Source of the DNA: an uncultured Nocardioides sp. | Lineage (GTDB): Bacteria; Actinomycetota; Actinomycetes; Propionibacteriales; Nocardioidaceae | Assembly: GCF_946885725.1 (NCBI RefSeq) | Contig: NZ_CAMPGZ010000084.1 | Location: forward strand, 1-16,833 | Length of the DNA stretch: 16,833 nucleotides | Direction: 5' to 3' | In this document: piece by piece, positions 1-8,775 of the stretch | Layout: each line of letters opens with the position of its first letter | Position numbering within the stretch: the first letter of the stretch is position 1 | The notes under the pieces: generated by a model | Told to the model about the DNA's origin: nothing | The model's input: only the letters and a program-made list of their open reading frames with translations | The model's database searches: none | Position numbers and translations under genes: made by a program

Positions 1-42
1 CCGCGACCCGCTGACGCGGACAAGCGCGCCACTCGCGGACGG

Positions 43-69
43 GACTTTCGCAGACAAGTTGGCAAAGTC
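43..69. promoter_or_regulatory. Inverted repeat, candidate ROK operator (distal)
   Basis: A perfect 6-bp inverted repeat, GACTTT (43-48) and AAAGTC (64-69), is separated by 15 nt and lies about 140 bp before the repressor start. ROK-family repressors bind palindromic sites near their own operons, so a regulatory site is plausible. Short repeats of this length also occur by chance. Confidence 0.25.
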
Positions 70-102
70 TCGTGAAATCTGCTCGCAAAATGCGGCGAGG
101 CC

Positions 103-132
103 TTGCCAGACGCGTCGGGAGCGGCCTAGTTT
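103..132 (+). promoter_or_regulatory. Possible promoter of the ROK/sugar operon
   Basis: TTGCCA at 103-108 resembles a -35 box and TAGTTT at 127-132 a -10 box, with an 18-nt spacer. The likely translation start is about 80 nt further on. The -10 candidate overlaps the inverted repeat at 129-151, which would suit autorepression. Actinobacterial promoters are loosely conserved, so this is a weak call. Nothing else is seen in the gene-free first 210 bases apart from the two inverted repeats. Confidence 0.3.
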
Positions 133-151
133 GTGGCTCGCTCGAACAAAC
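129..151. promoter_or_regulatory. Inverted repeat GTTTGT-N11-ACAAAC, candidate ROK operator
   Basis: GTTTGT (129-134) and ACAAAC (146-151) are perfect inverted repeats with an 11-nt spacer. They overlap the candidate -10 box and lie upstream of the ribosome binding site of the repressor gene. The AT-rich arms stand out from the surrounding GC-rich DNA. Position and symmetry suit a ROK repressor operator; no experiment or family alignment supports it here. Confidence 0.35.
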
Positions 152-210
152 ACGTGGTGGCTGTCACACGACTGCGACCCACCACGCGCCCGAGGCGAGG
201 AGGGGTGCCC

Positions 211-1485
211 GTGCCGGACCGCGACACGCCGCTGGTCGCCGCCTCCGCCGCCGACCAGACGACGCTCCGGCGGATCAACCTGGCGCTGGTGCTCCGCAGC
301 CTCCGCGACGGGGGCGCGCGCTCGCGGGCCCGGCTGGCCGCCGACCTCGGGCTGCCCAAGGCCACCGTCTCCAGCCTCGTCGCCGAGCTCGCCGAGCGCG
401 GGCTGGTCCGTGAGGGCAACGTCGCGCGCGGCGGCGTCGGCCGACCGGGCCTGATGGTGCAGCTCGACGGGCAGACCGTGTGCGGCATCGGCGCCGAGGT
501 CAACGTCCACCACGTCGGCACCGTCGCCCTCGACCTGTCCGGTGCGACGATCGCGGAGCACCGGCTGTCGCTCGACGCCCTCGGTCACGCCCCCGAGGAG
601 GTCCTCGACCAGCTCACCGTCCTGCTCCGCCGCACGTTCGACGACATCGCCGCCCGCGGCGCGCAGCCCGTCGCACTGACGGTCGGGGTCGCCGGTCTCG
701 TCGACGCGACTCGCGAGGTGCTCACCGTCGGACCCAACCTCGGCTGGCACGACGTACCGGTCGCAGCCCTGCTCCGCGAGCGGCTGGCCACTCTCGGCGC
801 CGGCGACCTGCCGGTCGTCGTCGACAACGAGGCCAACCTGGCCGCGATCGCCGAGGCGGTTCCCGGCGAGACGTCGCGGCGGGACATGCTCGTGATCTTC
901 GGGGAGGTCGGCGTCGGCGGCGGGATCGTCGCCGACGGTCGACTGCTGCGTGGGCACGCCGGTTTCGCCGGCGAGTTCGGACACATGATCGTCGACCCGA
1001 ACGGCCACCGCTGCGGCTGCGGTCGCACCGGCTGCTGGGAGACCGTCGTCGGTCTGCGCGCCCTGCTCGACGCGGCCGCCGACCCCGACGATCCGGTCCG
1101 TGACCCGGCCCTCGGGCTCGAGGAGCGGCTGGCCGAGCTCAACCGGCGGGCGTCCCTCGGCGACACCCGCACCCTCGCGGCGCTCGATCGCATCGGCGAC
1201 TGGGTAGGGGTCGGCGCGGGGGTGCTGACCAACGCCCTGAACCCCGCCGTGATCGTGCTCTCCGGCTACTTCGCCGAGGTCGGCCGCTGGATGCGCGACG
1301 CGGTCGAGCGCCGGCTGGCCGAGGCGGTGCTCGCCCCCGAGGCCGGCGGCACCCGCGTCGTGCTGTCCACCCAGGGCTTCACCGCCGCCGTCCGCGGCGC
1401 CGCGACCGTGGCGCTCGAGACGGTGTTCTCGGACCCGACCCGGCTCGAGCGCCGGGTCGCCTCGTCGATCGGAGGCTCCGCGTGA
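211..1485 (+). CDS. ROK-family transcriptional repressor (XylR/NagC type)
   Basis: This is a sugar-responsive DNA-binding repressor of about 424 residues. An N-terminal winged helix-turn-helix (about residues 15-75, with LARLAADLGLPKATVSSLV-like spacing) is followed by a ROK sugar-kinase-like domain. The ROK zinc motif CGCGRTGCWE is intact (C268, C270, C275), as is the preceding EFGHM segment. The kinase catalytic DNDAN-type box reads DNEAN, as is common in ROK regulators that lack kinase activity. The frame is open from GTG 133, but GTG 211 is preferred because GAGGCGAGGAGGGG sits just before it (191-204). The stop overlaps the next start by 4 bp (GTGA), so the regulator is co-transcribed with the importer. 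By context it likely senses the imported sugar and represses its own operon. The inducer is unknown. Confidence 0.92.
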   Translation: MPDRDTPLVAASAADQTTLRRINLALVLRSLRDGGARSRARLAADLGLPKATVSSLVAELAERGLVREGNVARGGVGRPGLMVQLDGQTVCGIGAEVNVHHVGTVALDLSGATIAEHRLSLDALGHAPEEVLDQLTVLLRRTFDDIAARGAQPVALTVGVAGLVDATREVLTVGPNLGWHDVPVAALLRERLATLGAGDLPVVVDNEANLAAIAEAVPGETSRRDMLVIFGEVGVGGGIVADGRLLRGHAGFAGEFGHMIVDPNGHRCGCGRTGCWETVVGLRALLDAAADPDDPVRDPALGLEERLAELNRRASLGDTRTLAALDRIGDWVGVGAGVLTNALNPAVIVLSGYFAEVGRWMRDAVERRLAEAVLAPEAGGTRVVLSTQGFTAAVRGAATVALETVFSDPTRLERRVASSIGGSA

Positions 1486-3008
1486 CGACCGCGTCCGGCT
1501 CCCACACGCCCCTGCTGCAGATGTCCGGCATCGTCAAGCAGTTCCCCGGCGTCCTGGCCCTCGGCGGCGTCGACCTCGACGTCCGGCCCGGCGAGGTGCA
1601 CTGCCTGCTCGGCCAGAACGGCGCCGGCAAGTCCACCCTGATCAAGGTGCTGTCGGCGTCGTACCAGCCCGACGGCGGCACGATCACCTGGCAGGGCGAG
1701 GAGGTCCGGCTGACCACGCCGGTCGCGGCGATGGCGCTCGGCATCTCGACGATCTACCAGGAGCTCGACCTCGTCCCCGACCTGACCGTCACGGAGAACA
1801 TCTTCCTCGGCCATGAGATGAGCACCGGAGGATTCCTCAAGCGGTCGGTCGCGAACAAGAAGGCCCGCGAGCTGCTCGAGCGGCTGGGCCACAGCGAGAT
1901 CAGCGTGACCCGCACCGTCGGGACGCTGTCGCCGGCCGGACAGCAGATCGTCTCGATGGCGCGCGCTCTGTCGCACGACACCAAGCTGCTGATCCTCGAC
2001 GAGCCGTCCGCGGTGCTCGACCAGGAGGAGGTGCGCAACCTCTTCCGGGTCGTGAAGAACCTGACCACGCAGGGCGTCGCCGTCATCTACATCTCCCACC
2101 GCCTCGAGGAGATCCGCGAGATCGGCGACCGGATCACCGTGCTCAAGGACGGCAGGACCGTGGCCACCGGGCTCGACGCCCGGACGACGCCGACCAAGGA
2201 GCTGATCCAGCTCATGACCGGCCGGTCGATCGAGTACGTCTTCCCGCCGCGTCCCGAGACACCGCGCGACCGCGGCGACGTGGTGCTCGAGGTGCGCGAC
2301 CTCGCCGTCGCCGGCGTCTTCAGCGGCGTGAACCTCACGGTGCACGCCGGCGAGATCGTCGGCCTGGCCGGCCTCGTCGGCGCCGGTCGCTCCGAGATCA
2401 TCGAGACGGTGTACGGCGCCCGCCGAGCGACCAACGGGACGGTGACCGTCGACGGCAAGAAGCTGCCGCGCGGCTCGGTCGTCGCGGCCGTCAAGGCCGG
2501 GGTCGGGCTCGCGCCCGAGGAGCGCAAGAGCCAGGGCCTGCTGCTCGACCAGGCGGTCTACCGCAACATCACCATCTCGTCGCTGTCGCGCTTCTCGCGC
2601 TCGGGCTTCCTCGACAGCGCCGAGGAGCGACGGCAGGCCGAGGAGCTCGTCACCTCTCTCGACGTACGACCCAAGGGCGTGACGCGCGAGGTCCGCACGC
2701 TGTCCGGCGGCAACCAGCAGAAGGTCGTCCTGGCGCGGTGGCTGCTGCGCGACTGCCGGGTGCTGCTGCTCGACGAGCCGACCCGCGGCGTCGACGTGGG
2801 AGCCCGCACCGAGATCTACAACCTGATCCGCCGGCTGGCCGACAGCGGTGTCGCCGTGGTCGTGGTGTCCAGCGAGGTCGAGGAGGTGCTCGGCCTCTCC
2901 GACCGGGTCCTGGTCGTCCGCGACGGCGCCGTGGTGCACGAGGCCCCGGCCACCGAGCTCGATGAGTCCAGGGTGCTGGACCTCGTGATGGAAGGAAGAG
3001 TGGCATGA
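1482..3008 (+). CDS. Sugar ABC transporter, tandem ATPase subunit (RbsA/XylG/MglA type)
   Basis: This cytoplasmic energy-coupling subunit of a CUT2-class sugar importer has 508 residues, the usual length for two fused nucleotide-binding domains. Domain 1 has Walker A GQNGAGKST (44-52), signature LSPAGQQ (149-155) and Walker B LLILDEPS (D173, E174). Domain 2 has a degenerate Walker A, GLVGAGRSE, then signature LSGGNQQ (407-413) and Walker B VLLLDEPT (D431, E432). This asymmetry, with one degraded ATP site, is normal in the family. The GTG start at 1482 overlaps the ROK stop, with GGAGG at 1471-1475 as ribosome binding site. The stop overlaps the permease ATG (ATGA). Substrate is not readable from this subunit; the neighbouring xylose isomerase suggests xylose or another aldose. 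Confidence 0.95.
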   Translation: MTTASGSHTPLLQMSGIVKQFPGVLALGGVDLDVRPGEVHCLLGQNGAGKSTLIKVLSASYQPDGGTITWQGEEVRLTTPVAAMALGISTIYQELDLVPDLTVTENIFLGHEMSTGGFLKRSVANKKARELLERLGHSEISVTRTVGTLSPAGQQIVSMARALSHDTKLLILDEPSAVLDQEEVRNLFRVVKNLTTQGVAVIYISHRLEEIREIGDRITVLKDGRTVATGLDARTTPTKELIQLMTGRSIEYVFPPRPETPRDRGDVVLEVRDLAVAGVFSGVNLTVHAGEIVGLAGLVGAGRSEIIETVYGARRATNGTVTVDGKKLPRGSVVAAVKAGVGLAPEERKSQGLLLDQAVYRNITISSLSRFSRSGFLDSAEERRQAEELVTSLDVRPKGVTREVRTLSGGNQQKVVLARWLLRDCRVLLLDEPTRGVDVGARTEIYNLIRRLADSGVAVVVVSSEVEEVLGLSDRVLVVRDGAVVHEAPATELDESRVLDLVMEGRVA

Positions 3009-4081
3009 CCGACACCGCCGGTGTGTCCCCGTCGGCACCGTCGCCCGGACCGACGAGCGACAGCAAGCGCGTCGAGGAGGCCGCCGTACGCACGGCCGAG
3101 CAGGAGCGCGGAGGCCTTGCGCTGCTGCGCACGAGCGCGGGTCGGAACCTCGGCCTGGTGCTCGCGCTGGTCCTCGTCTGCATCGCCGGGTTCGCGACGA
3201 GCGGCAGCCAGTTCGCCAACCTCGACAACGCCCTCACGATCCTGCGTCTGGCGTCAGTGATCGGCGTGGTCAGCATCGGCATGACCTTCGTGATCACCGG
3301 CGGCGGCATCGACCTGTCGGTGGGCGCCATCGTCGCGCTGGCCTCGGTCTGGTGCACGACGCTCGCCACGCAGCGGATGGCCGAGGACACGCACTGGACG
3401 ATCATGGTGTTCAGCGCTCTCGCGGTCGGCCTCGGCTGCGGCCTGGTCAACGGCCTGCTCATCGCCTACGGCAACGTCGTGCCGTTCATCGCGACGCTCG
3501 CGATGCTCGCGGCGGCCCGCGGCTACGCCGAGATCCTGGCCCAGCGCCGGACCCAGCTCGTCACGGTCTCGGAGTTCACGGACTTCTTCCGCATCGACGT
3601 CGTGGGCATCCCGATGCTGGTGCTCATCTTCGTCGTGGTCGCGGCGATCGGCTGGGTCCTGCTCAACCGGACCACGTTCGGCCGGCGCACCCTCGCGGTC
3701 GGCGGCAACCCCGAGGCGGCCCGTCTCGCGGGCATCAACGTCAAGCGCCACACGCTCACCCTGTACGCCCTGCTGGGCCTGTGCTGCGGCATCGCCGCGC
3801 TGATGATCACCGCCCGCACCACGACAGGGTCGTCCACGCACGGCCTGCTCTACGAGCTCGACGCCATCGCCGCGGTGGTCATCGGCGGCACGCTGCTGTC
3901 CGGCGGCCGCGGCACGATCGTCGGCACCGTGCTCGGCGTGCTGATCTTCGGCACGCTCAACAACGTCTTCGTCCAGAACGACCTGTCCAGCTCCGCCCAG
4001 GCGGTCGCCAAGGGCGCCATCATCGTGGCCGCTGTCCTGCTGCAGCAGCGGTTCTCCCGGCAGTCCAGCAGCTCCCCGTGA
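3005..4081 (+). CDS. Sugar ABC transporter permease (RbsC/XylH type)
   Basis: This is the integral membrane channel of the CUT2 importer, 358 residues. A polar N-terminal tail of about 45 residues precedes roughly eight to ten hydrophobic segments, starting at LGLVLALVLVCIAGF. Family landmarks include the GGGIDLSVGAIVALAS segment after the second or third helix. The cytoplasmic ATPase-coupling loop is GGNPEAARLAGINV (about residues 234-247), and a GGTLLSGGRGTIVGTVLG motif lies near the C-terminus. It overlaps the ATPase gene by 4 bp (ATGA), so translation is probably coupled. It should form a homodimer that works with the tandem ATPase and the downstream lipoprotein. Confidence 0.94.
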   Translation: MTDTAGVSPSAPSPGPTSDSKRVEEAAVRTAEQERGGLALLRTSAGRNLGLVLALVLVCIAGFATSGSQFANLDNALTILRLASVIGVVSIGMTFVITGGGIDLSVGAIVALASVWCTTLATQRMAEDTHWTIMVFSALAVGLGCGLVNGLLIAYGNVVPFIATLAMLAAARGYAEILAQRRTQLVTVSEFTDFFRIDVVGIPMLVLIFVVVAAIGWVLLNRTTFGRRTLAVGGNPEAARLAGINVKRHTLTLYALLGLCCGIAALMITARTTTGSSTHGLLYELDAIAAVVIGGTLLSGGRGTIVGTVLGVLIFGTLNNVFVQNDLSSSAQAVAKGAIIVAAVLLQQRFSRQSSSSP

Positions 4082-4137
4082 TCCGGCACGCGCCCGGGCA
4101 CGTCTCGGACCCTTCCACACCAACGAGGAGAAGAACC

Positions 4138-5199
4138 ATGTCCGTTTCCACCCTGCCGCGCCGGCGCCGGCTGCTCTCCGGCGTCGCCGCCCTCGCGGTG
4201 TCGGCGGTCGTCCTGACCGGCTGCACCAGCAACGACCCCGAGCCGACCTCCGGCGAGTCCAGCGGCGGCTCGGACAACGCGGCCAGCTCCAACGACGACA
4301 CCGGCGAGACCGTGACGATCGGGTTCTCCGGTCCCGCGGCCGACCACGGCTGGCTCGCGGCGATCAACAGCAGCGCGAAGGCCGAGGCCGAGAAGTACGA
4401 CGACATCGACTTCCAGACCGCCGAGGGCACCAACGACGCCAGCGCCCAGATCGCGCAGGTCGAGACCTTCATCAACAACGAGGTGGACGCGATCGTCCTG
4501 CTGCCGACCGACGGGGCCGCCCTCACCGACGTGGCCATCAAGGCGATGGAGGCCGGCATCCCGGTCATCAACGTCGACCGCGAGTTCTCCTCGCCGTTCG
4601 CCGCCCGCACCACGATCCTCGGCGACAACTACGGCATGGGTGTCTCCGCCGGCACCTACGCGTGTGACCTCATCGAGCAGAACGACATCAAGGACCCGGT
4701 GATCGCCGAGATCGCCGGCATCGACTCGCTGCCGCTGACGCAGGACCGGTCCAAGGGCTTCAAGGACGCCCTCGAGGCCTGCGACCAGGAGGTCGACAAC
4801 CGGGTCGCTGCGGAGTTCACCGTCGAGTCCGGCAACGAGGCCGCGTCCAACCTGCTCCAGGCCGAGGACCACATCGACATCATCTGGAACCACGACGACG
4901 ACCAGGGTGTCGGCGTGAAGGCGGCGTTCGACGACGCCGGCCGTGACGAGTTCTTCTTCATCGGTGGCGCGGGCTCCAAGAACGCCATGCAGTGGATCAA
5001 GGACGGCGAGATGGAGGCCACGGTCCTCTACCCGCCGACCCAGGCCGCCGACGGCATCCGCCTCGCCCGGCTGATCGCGCAGGGCAAGGGCATGTCCGAC
5101 CTGGTCCAGGTCGAGGTCCCGAAGCGCATCGTGCTCAACGCTCCGGTGGTCAACAAGGACAACGTCGACCAGTACTTCGACCTCGGCTTCGAGTCCTGA
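4138..5199 (+). CDS. Sugar-binding lipoprotein of the ABC importer (RbsB/XylF type)
   Basis: This extracytoplasmic substrate-binding protein has 353 residues. It starts at ATG 4138 behind a clear ribosome binding site (ACGAGGAGAAG); the same frame stays open far upstream, but that part has no importer similarity. An Arg-rich n-region (PRRRRLL) and hydrophobic core lead to the lipobox LTGC with C29 as lipidated residue. A Ser/Gly/Asp-rich linker (about 30-58) tethers the domain. The mature part is a periplasmic-binding-protein type I fold: TVTIGFSGPAADHGWLAAIN at the start, then the DAIVLLPTDGAAL, IPVINVDREF and HDDDQGVG segments typical of aldose binders. A 56-bp gap separates it from the permease, and a strong hairpin follows its stop, consistent with higher expression of this subunit. 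Confidence 0.94.
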   Translation: MSVSTLPRRRRLLSGVAALAVSAVVLTGCTSNDPEPTSGESSGGSDNAASSNDDTGETVTIGFSGPAADHGWLAAINSSAKAEAEKYDDIDFQTAEGTNDASAQIAQVETFINNEVDAIVLLPTDGAALTDVAIKAMEAGIPVINVDREFSSPFAARTTILGDNYGMGVSAGTYACDLIEQNDIKDPVIAEIAGIDSLPLTQDRSKGFKDALEACDQEVDNRVAAEFTVESGNEAASNLLQAEDHIDIIWNHDDDQGVGVKAAFDDAGRDEFFFIGGAGSKNAMQWIKDGEMEATVLYPPTQAADGIRLARLIAQGKGMSDLVQVEVPKRIVLNAPVVNKDNVDQYFDLGFES

Positions 5200-5230
5200 C
5201 CGACCTCGCACCCCGGTCCGCACATCGCGT

Positions 5231-5269
5231 GCCCGCCCCGGTTCCGGTCCTGCTCGGACCGGGGCGGGC
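5231..5269 (+). terminator. GC-rich hairpin after the binding-protein gene (attenuator or 3'-stabiliser)
   Basis: GCCCGCC (5231-5237) pairs with GGCGGGC (5263-5269), and CCGGTCC (5244-5250) pairs with GGACCGG (5256-5262) around a 5-nt loop TGCTC, leaving a 6-nt bulge on the left. Alternatively GCCCGCCCCGGT (5231-5242) pairs without a break with ACCGGGGCGGGC (5258-5269), giving a 12-bp stem. There is no T-tract. It lies 31 nt after the stop of the lipoprotein gene and 26 nt before the next start. Such hairpins often protect or partly terminate binding-protein mRNA. Confidence 0.5.
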
Positions 5270-5295
5270 GCGCCGACCCACAGGAGCCACACCGC

Positions 5296-6483
5296 ATGAA
5301 CGACACGCCCTCAAGGGGGACCCTCGCGGTCGCGATGGTCGGTCACGCCTTCATGGGCGCCGCCCACTCACAGGCCTGGCGCACCGCCCCGCGCTTCTTC
5401 GACCTCCCGCTCCACCCGACCATGTCCGTCGTCTGCGGCCGTGACACCGGCCGGGCCGCCGAGGCGGCCCAGCGGCTGGGCTGGGACCAGAGCGCCGACG
5501 ACTGGCACGCGGTCGTCAGCCGCGACGACATCGACCTCGTCGACATCTGCACCCCCGGCGACAGCCACGCCGAGATCGCGGTCGCCGCGCTCGACGCCGG
5601 CAAGCACGTGCTGTGCGAGAAGCCGCTGGCCAACACGGTCGCCGAGGCCGAGGAGATGGCCGCCGCCGCCGAACGCGCCCGTCGGTCCGGCGTCCGCGCC
5701 ATGGTCGGCTTCACCTACCGCCGCGTCCCCGCGATCGCGTTCGCGCGCAAGCTGGTCGCCGAAGGCCGCATCGGCGAGGTGCGTCACGTCCGCGCGCAGT
5801 ACCTCCAGGACTGGATCGCCGACCCGCAGGCGCCACACTCCTGGCGCCTCGACAAGCAGAAGGCCGGCTCGGGCGCGCTCGGCGACATCGGCGCGCACAT
5901 CATCGACCTCACCCAGTTCATCACCCAGGACCGGATCACCGAGGTGTCCGGCCAGCTCGCCACCTTCGTCAAGGAACGCCCGGTCGCCGCCGAGCACTCC
6001 GGCCTCTCCGGCACCGCCGGCGGCGCGGGCGAGATGGCTCCGGTCACCGTCGACGACGCCGCAGTGTTCCTGGCGAAGTTCACCGGTGGAGCGGTCGGCG
6101 TCTTCGAGGCGACCCGGTTCGCCAGCGGTCGCAAGAACGCCATCCGCATCGAGATCAACGGAAGCCTTGGCAGCCTCGCGTTCGACTTCGAGGACATGAA
6201 CGTCCTGCACCTCTACGACGCGACCGAACCCGACGAGACCGCCGGCTTCAAGCGGATCCTCGTCACCGAGCCCGGGCACCCGTACGTCGCCGCGTGGTGG
6301 CCGCCCGGTCACGGGCTCGGCTACGAGCACGGGTTCACCCACCAGGTCGTCGACCTGGTCACCGCGATCGCCGAGGGCACCGACCCGACCCCGACGTTCG
6401 CCGACGGCCTGCAGGTGCAGCGCGTGCTCGCCGCCGTCGAGACCAGCTCGGACACCCGGCAGTGGCAGGAGGTCCCGGCGTGA
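5296..6483 (+). CDS. Gfo/Idh/MocA-family NAD(P)-dependent sugar oxidoreductase
   Basis: A cytoplasmic dehydrogenase of 395 residues. The N-terminal Rossmann fold begins at about residue 10, with the dinucleotide loop [14 protein letters not shown] (15-28), and runs to the family motif CEKPLA (107-112, with E108-K109-P110). The C-terminal alpha/beta domain carries GDIGAHIID, with D197 and H201 as the usual catalytic acid/His pair. This superfamily oxidises a hydroxyl of a sugar or polyol such as inositol, glucose or glycosides; the substrate cannot be read from sequence. The ATG at 5296 has CAGGAG (5281-5286) upstream. The stop overlaps the xylA start by 4 bp (GTGA), tying its action to the isomerase. 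Oxidation of the imported sugar or glycoside is the most likely job. Confidence 0.92.
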   Translation: MNDTPSRGTLAVAMVGHAFMGAAHSQAWRTAPRFFDLPLHPTMSVVCGRDTGRAAEAAQRLGWDQSADDWHAVVSRDDIDLVDICTPGDSHAEIAVAALDAGKHVLCEKPLANTVAEAEEMAAAAERARRSGVRAMVGFTYRRVPAIAFARKLVAEGRIGEVRHVRAQYLQDWIADPQAPHSWRLDKQKAGSGALGDIGAHIIDLTQFITQDRITEVSGQLATFVKERPVAAEHSGLSGTAGGAGEMAPVTVDDAAVFLAKFTGGAVGVFEATRFASGRKNAIRIEINGSLGSLAFDFEDMNVLHLYDATEPDETAGFKRILVTEPGHPYVAAWWPPGHGLGYEHGFTHQVVDLVTAIAEGTDPTPTFADGLQVQRVLAAVETSSDTRQWQEVPA

Positions 6484-7640
6484 GCGACTACTCTCCCCGC
6501 CCCGAGGACAAGTTCTCCTTCGGGCTCTGGACCGTCGGCTGGCAGGGCGTCGACGTGTTCGGCCCGGCCAGCCGCCCGTTGCTCGACCCCGTCGAGACGA
6601 CGTACAAGCTCGCCGAGATCGGCGCCGCCGCGGTCACCTTCCACGACGACGACCTGGTGCCCGACGACAGCACCCGCGACGAGACGCTGGAGCGGTTCGC
6701 CAAGGCGCTCGCGGAAACCGGGCTCGGCGTCGAGATGGTGACCACCAACCTGTTCAGCCACCCGGTGTTCAAGGAGGGCGCGCTCACCGCGAACAACCGG
6801 GAGGTGCGCCGCTACGCCGTCGCCAAGGTGCTGCGCAACATCGACCTGGCCGCGAACCTCGGCGCGAGGACGTTCGTGCTGTGGGGCGGCCGCGAAGGCG
6901 CCGAGCACGGCGCGGGCAAGAACGTGCGTGCCGCGCTCGACCGCTACGCCGAGTCGCTCAACCTGCTGTGCGGGTACGTCAAGGAGCAGGGCTACGACAT
7001 CCGGTTCGCGCTCGAGCCGAAGCCCAACGAGCCCCGCGGCGACATCCTGTTGCCGACGATCGGCCACGCGCTCGCGCTGATCTCGGAGCTCGACGACCCG
7101 TCGATGGTGGGGCTCAACCCCGAGGTCGGGCACGAGGAGATGGCCGGCCTCAACTTCGCGCAGGGCATCGCGCAGGCGCTCTGGCACGGCAAGCTCTTCC
7201 ACATCGACCTCAACGGTCAGCACGGCCCGCGCTTCGACCAGGACCTGCGTTTCGGCGCCGGCAACCTGCGCGGCGCGTTCTGGACCGTCGACGCGCTGGA
7301 GGGCAGCGGCACCGGCCACCGCTACGACGGCTACCTGCACTTCGACTTCAAGCCGCCGCGCGCCGAGGCGGCCGACGGCGTCTGGGAGTCGGCGCGGGCC
7401 TGCATGCGCAACTACCTGATCCTGCGCGAGCGGGTGCGGGCGTTCCGTGCCGATCCGGACGTCGCCGCCGCTCTCGAGGCCGCCGAGGTCGAGGCGCTCG
7501 ACCAACCGACCCTGGGCGACGGCGAGTCGCTCGCCGACCTGCGCGCCGAGGCGCACGACATCGAGGCGCTGGCCACACGCAGCGTCGGCATGGAGGCCCT
7601 GGACCAGCTCGCGATGGAGCACCTCCTCGGCGTCCGCTGA
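6480..7640 (+). CDS. xylA: Xylose isomerase
   Basis: Converts D-xylose to D-xylulose (and D-glucose to D-fructose) in the cytoplasm, using two divalent metals. The protein is 386 residues, close to the 388 of the Streptomyces enzymes, and starts [12 protein letters not shown] as they do. All key residues are visible: the FHDDDL motif with H55 and D58; the [12 protein letters not shown] segment carrying the metal Glu and catalytic Lys; the [14 protein letters not shown] segment with metal Glu and His; the [19 protein letters not shown] metal cluster; and FDFKPPR. The GTG start at 6480 overlaps the oxidoreductase stop. No xylulokinase gene is adjacent, which is unusual for a dedicated xylose operon; it may lie outside the window, or the product may be used by another route. 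Confidence 0.95.
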   Translation: MSDYSPRPEDKFSFGLWTVGWQGVDVFGPASRPLLDPVETTYKLAEIGAAAVTFHDDDLVPDDSTRDETLERFAKALAETGLGVEMVTTNLFSHPVFKEGALTANNREVRRYAVAKVLRNIDLAANLGARTFVLWGGREGAEHGAGKNVRAALDRYAESLNLLCGYVKEQGYDIRFALEPKPNEPRGDILLPTIGHALALISELDDPSMVGLNPEVGHEEMAGLNFAQGIAQALWHGKLFHIDLNGQHGPRFDQDLRFGAGNLRGAFWTVDALEGSGTGHRYDGYLHFDFKPPRAEAADGVWESARACMRNYLILRERVRAFRADPDVAAALEAAEVEALDQPTLGDGESLADLRAEAHDIEALATRSVGMEALDQLAMEHLLGVR

Positions 7641-7674
7641 CCGCCGCCCACCCCGCCGTACCGAGAGGACCGAG

Positions 7675-8682
7675 ATGACACGACCGATCACCCTGTTCAC
7701 CGGCCAGTGGGCCGACCTGCCGTTCGAGGAGATGTGCAAGCTCGCGTCGGGCTGGGGCTACGACGGGCTCGAGATCGCCTGCTGGGGCGACCACCTCGAC
7801 CCGTGGCAGGCCGCCGAGGACGACGCCTACGTCAAGGCCAAGCTCGACACGCTGGAGAAGTACGGCCTGAAGGTCTACGCGATCTCCAACCATCTCAAGG
7901 GCCAGGCGGTCTGCGACGACCCGATCGACCAGCGCCACAAGGACATCCTGTCCTCGCGGATCTGGGGCGACGGCGACCCGGAGGGCGTGCGGCAGCGCGC
8001 GGCCGAGGAGATGAAGATGACCGCCCGCGCCGCGAAGAACCTCGGCGTCGACGTGGTCGTCGGCTTCACCGGCTCGTCGATCTGGAAGTACGTCGCGATG
8101 TTCCCGCCGGCCTCCGCCGAGATGGTCGCCGCCGGCTACCGCGACTTCGCCGACCGGTGGAACCCGATCCTCGACGTGTTCGACGAGTGCGGCGTGAAGT
8201 TCGCGCACGAGGTGCACCCGTCCGAGATCGCCTACGACTACTGGACGACGGTCGCGGCGATGGAGGCGATCGGCCACCGCGAGGCGTTCGGCCTCAACTG
8301 GGACCCGAGCCACTTCGTCTGGCAGGACCTCGACCCGGTCGGCTTCCTCTGGGACTTCAAGGACCGGATCTACCACGTCGACTGCAAGGACGCGAAGCGC
8401 CTGACCGGCAACGGCCGCAACGGCCGCCTCGGCTCGCACCTGCCCTGGGCCGACCCCCGCCGCGGCTGGGACTTCGTCTCCACCGGCCACGGCGACGTCC
8501 CCTGGGAGCAGTGCTTCCGGATGCTCAACACCATCGGCTACGGCGGCCCGATCTCCATCGAGTGGGAGGACGCCGGCATGGACCGCCTCGTCGGCGCCCC
8601 CGAGGCCCTCGAGTTCGTCCGCAAGCTCGCCTTCGACGCACCGGAGGCCGCCTTCGACGCGGCCTTCTCCAGTAGTGACTGA
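7675..8682 (+). CDS. Sugar phosphate isomerase/epimerase-like TIM-barrel protein (AP_endonuc_2 fold)
   Basis: A 335-residue cytoplasmic protein of the xylose-isomerase-like TIM-barrel superfamily. Likely metal ligands sit at the ends of beta strands: E179 or E184 in [12 protein letters not shown]210 and H213 in NWDPSHF, H234 and D236 in YHVDCKD, and E296 in ISIEWEDAG. Relatives include sugar epimerases, inosose dehydratases/isomerases and enzymes acting on 3-keto sugars. The exact reaction is not readable. The ATG has GAGAGGAC upstream, 34 bp after xylA, so it is the last gene of the operon. A 62-bp palindromic element starts 6 nt after its stop. Pairing with a Gfo/Idh/MocA oxidoreductase fits an oxidation-then-isomerisation or cleavage pathway. 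Confidence 0.88.
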   Translation: MTRPITLFTGQWADLPFEEMCKLASGWGYDGLEIACWGDHLDPWQAAEDDAYVKAKLDTLEKYGLKVYAISNHLKGQAVCDDPIDQRHKDILSSRIWGDGDPEGVRQRAAEEMKMTARAAKNLGVDVVVGFTGSSIWKYVAMFPPASAEMVAAGYRDFADRWNPILDVFDECGVKFAHEVHPSEIAYDYWTTVAAMEAIGHREAFGLNWDPSHFVWQDLDPVGFLWDFKDRIYHVDCKDAKRLTGNGRNGRLGSHLPWADPRRGWDFVSTGHGDVPWEQCFRMLNTIGYGGPISIEWEDAGMDRLVGAPEALEFVRKLAFDAPEAAFDAAFSSSD

Positions 8683-8688
8683 CGCATG

Positions 8689-8750
8689 ACAACGATTCGT
8701 CTGCGGTTTACGGGGTGAATCACACCGTCCGGTCGCAGACGAATCGACCA
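8689..8750 (+). repeat. 62-bp palindromic element, copy 1
   Basis: The left arm ACAACGATTCGTCTGCG (8689-8705) is followed by a 28-nt centre and the right arm CGCAGACGAATCG (8734-8746). Pairing is perfect over 13 bp (8693-8705 with 8734-8746). The outer 4 nt of the right arm have diverged (ACCA instead of TTGT). The centre forms its own stem, ACGGGGTG (8710-8717) with CACACCGT (8721-8728), one mismatch, loop AAT. The CGGGGTGA loop motif is on the + strand, the sense of the gene that ends 6 nt upstream. Confidence 0.93.
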
Positions 8751-8775
8751 ACCTTGCTCGGGAAAGGGGCACAGC

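Noticed and set aside
49..62. Degenerate fifth copy of the palindrome (CGCAGACAAGTTGG)
   Set aside because: Only CGCAGAC plus a few gapped matches agree, and there is no second arm or centre motif.
1926..1946. Degenerate signature LSPAGQQ in the first ATPase domain as a sign of inactivation
   Set aside because: Degenerate motifs in one half are normal for sugar importers of this class; the other motifs are intact.
1266..3038. 590-codon minus-strand open frame
   Set aside because: Antisense to the ABC ATPase gene, composition-driven, no recognisable domain.
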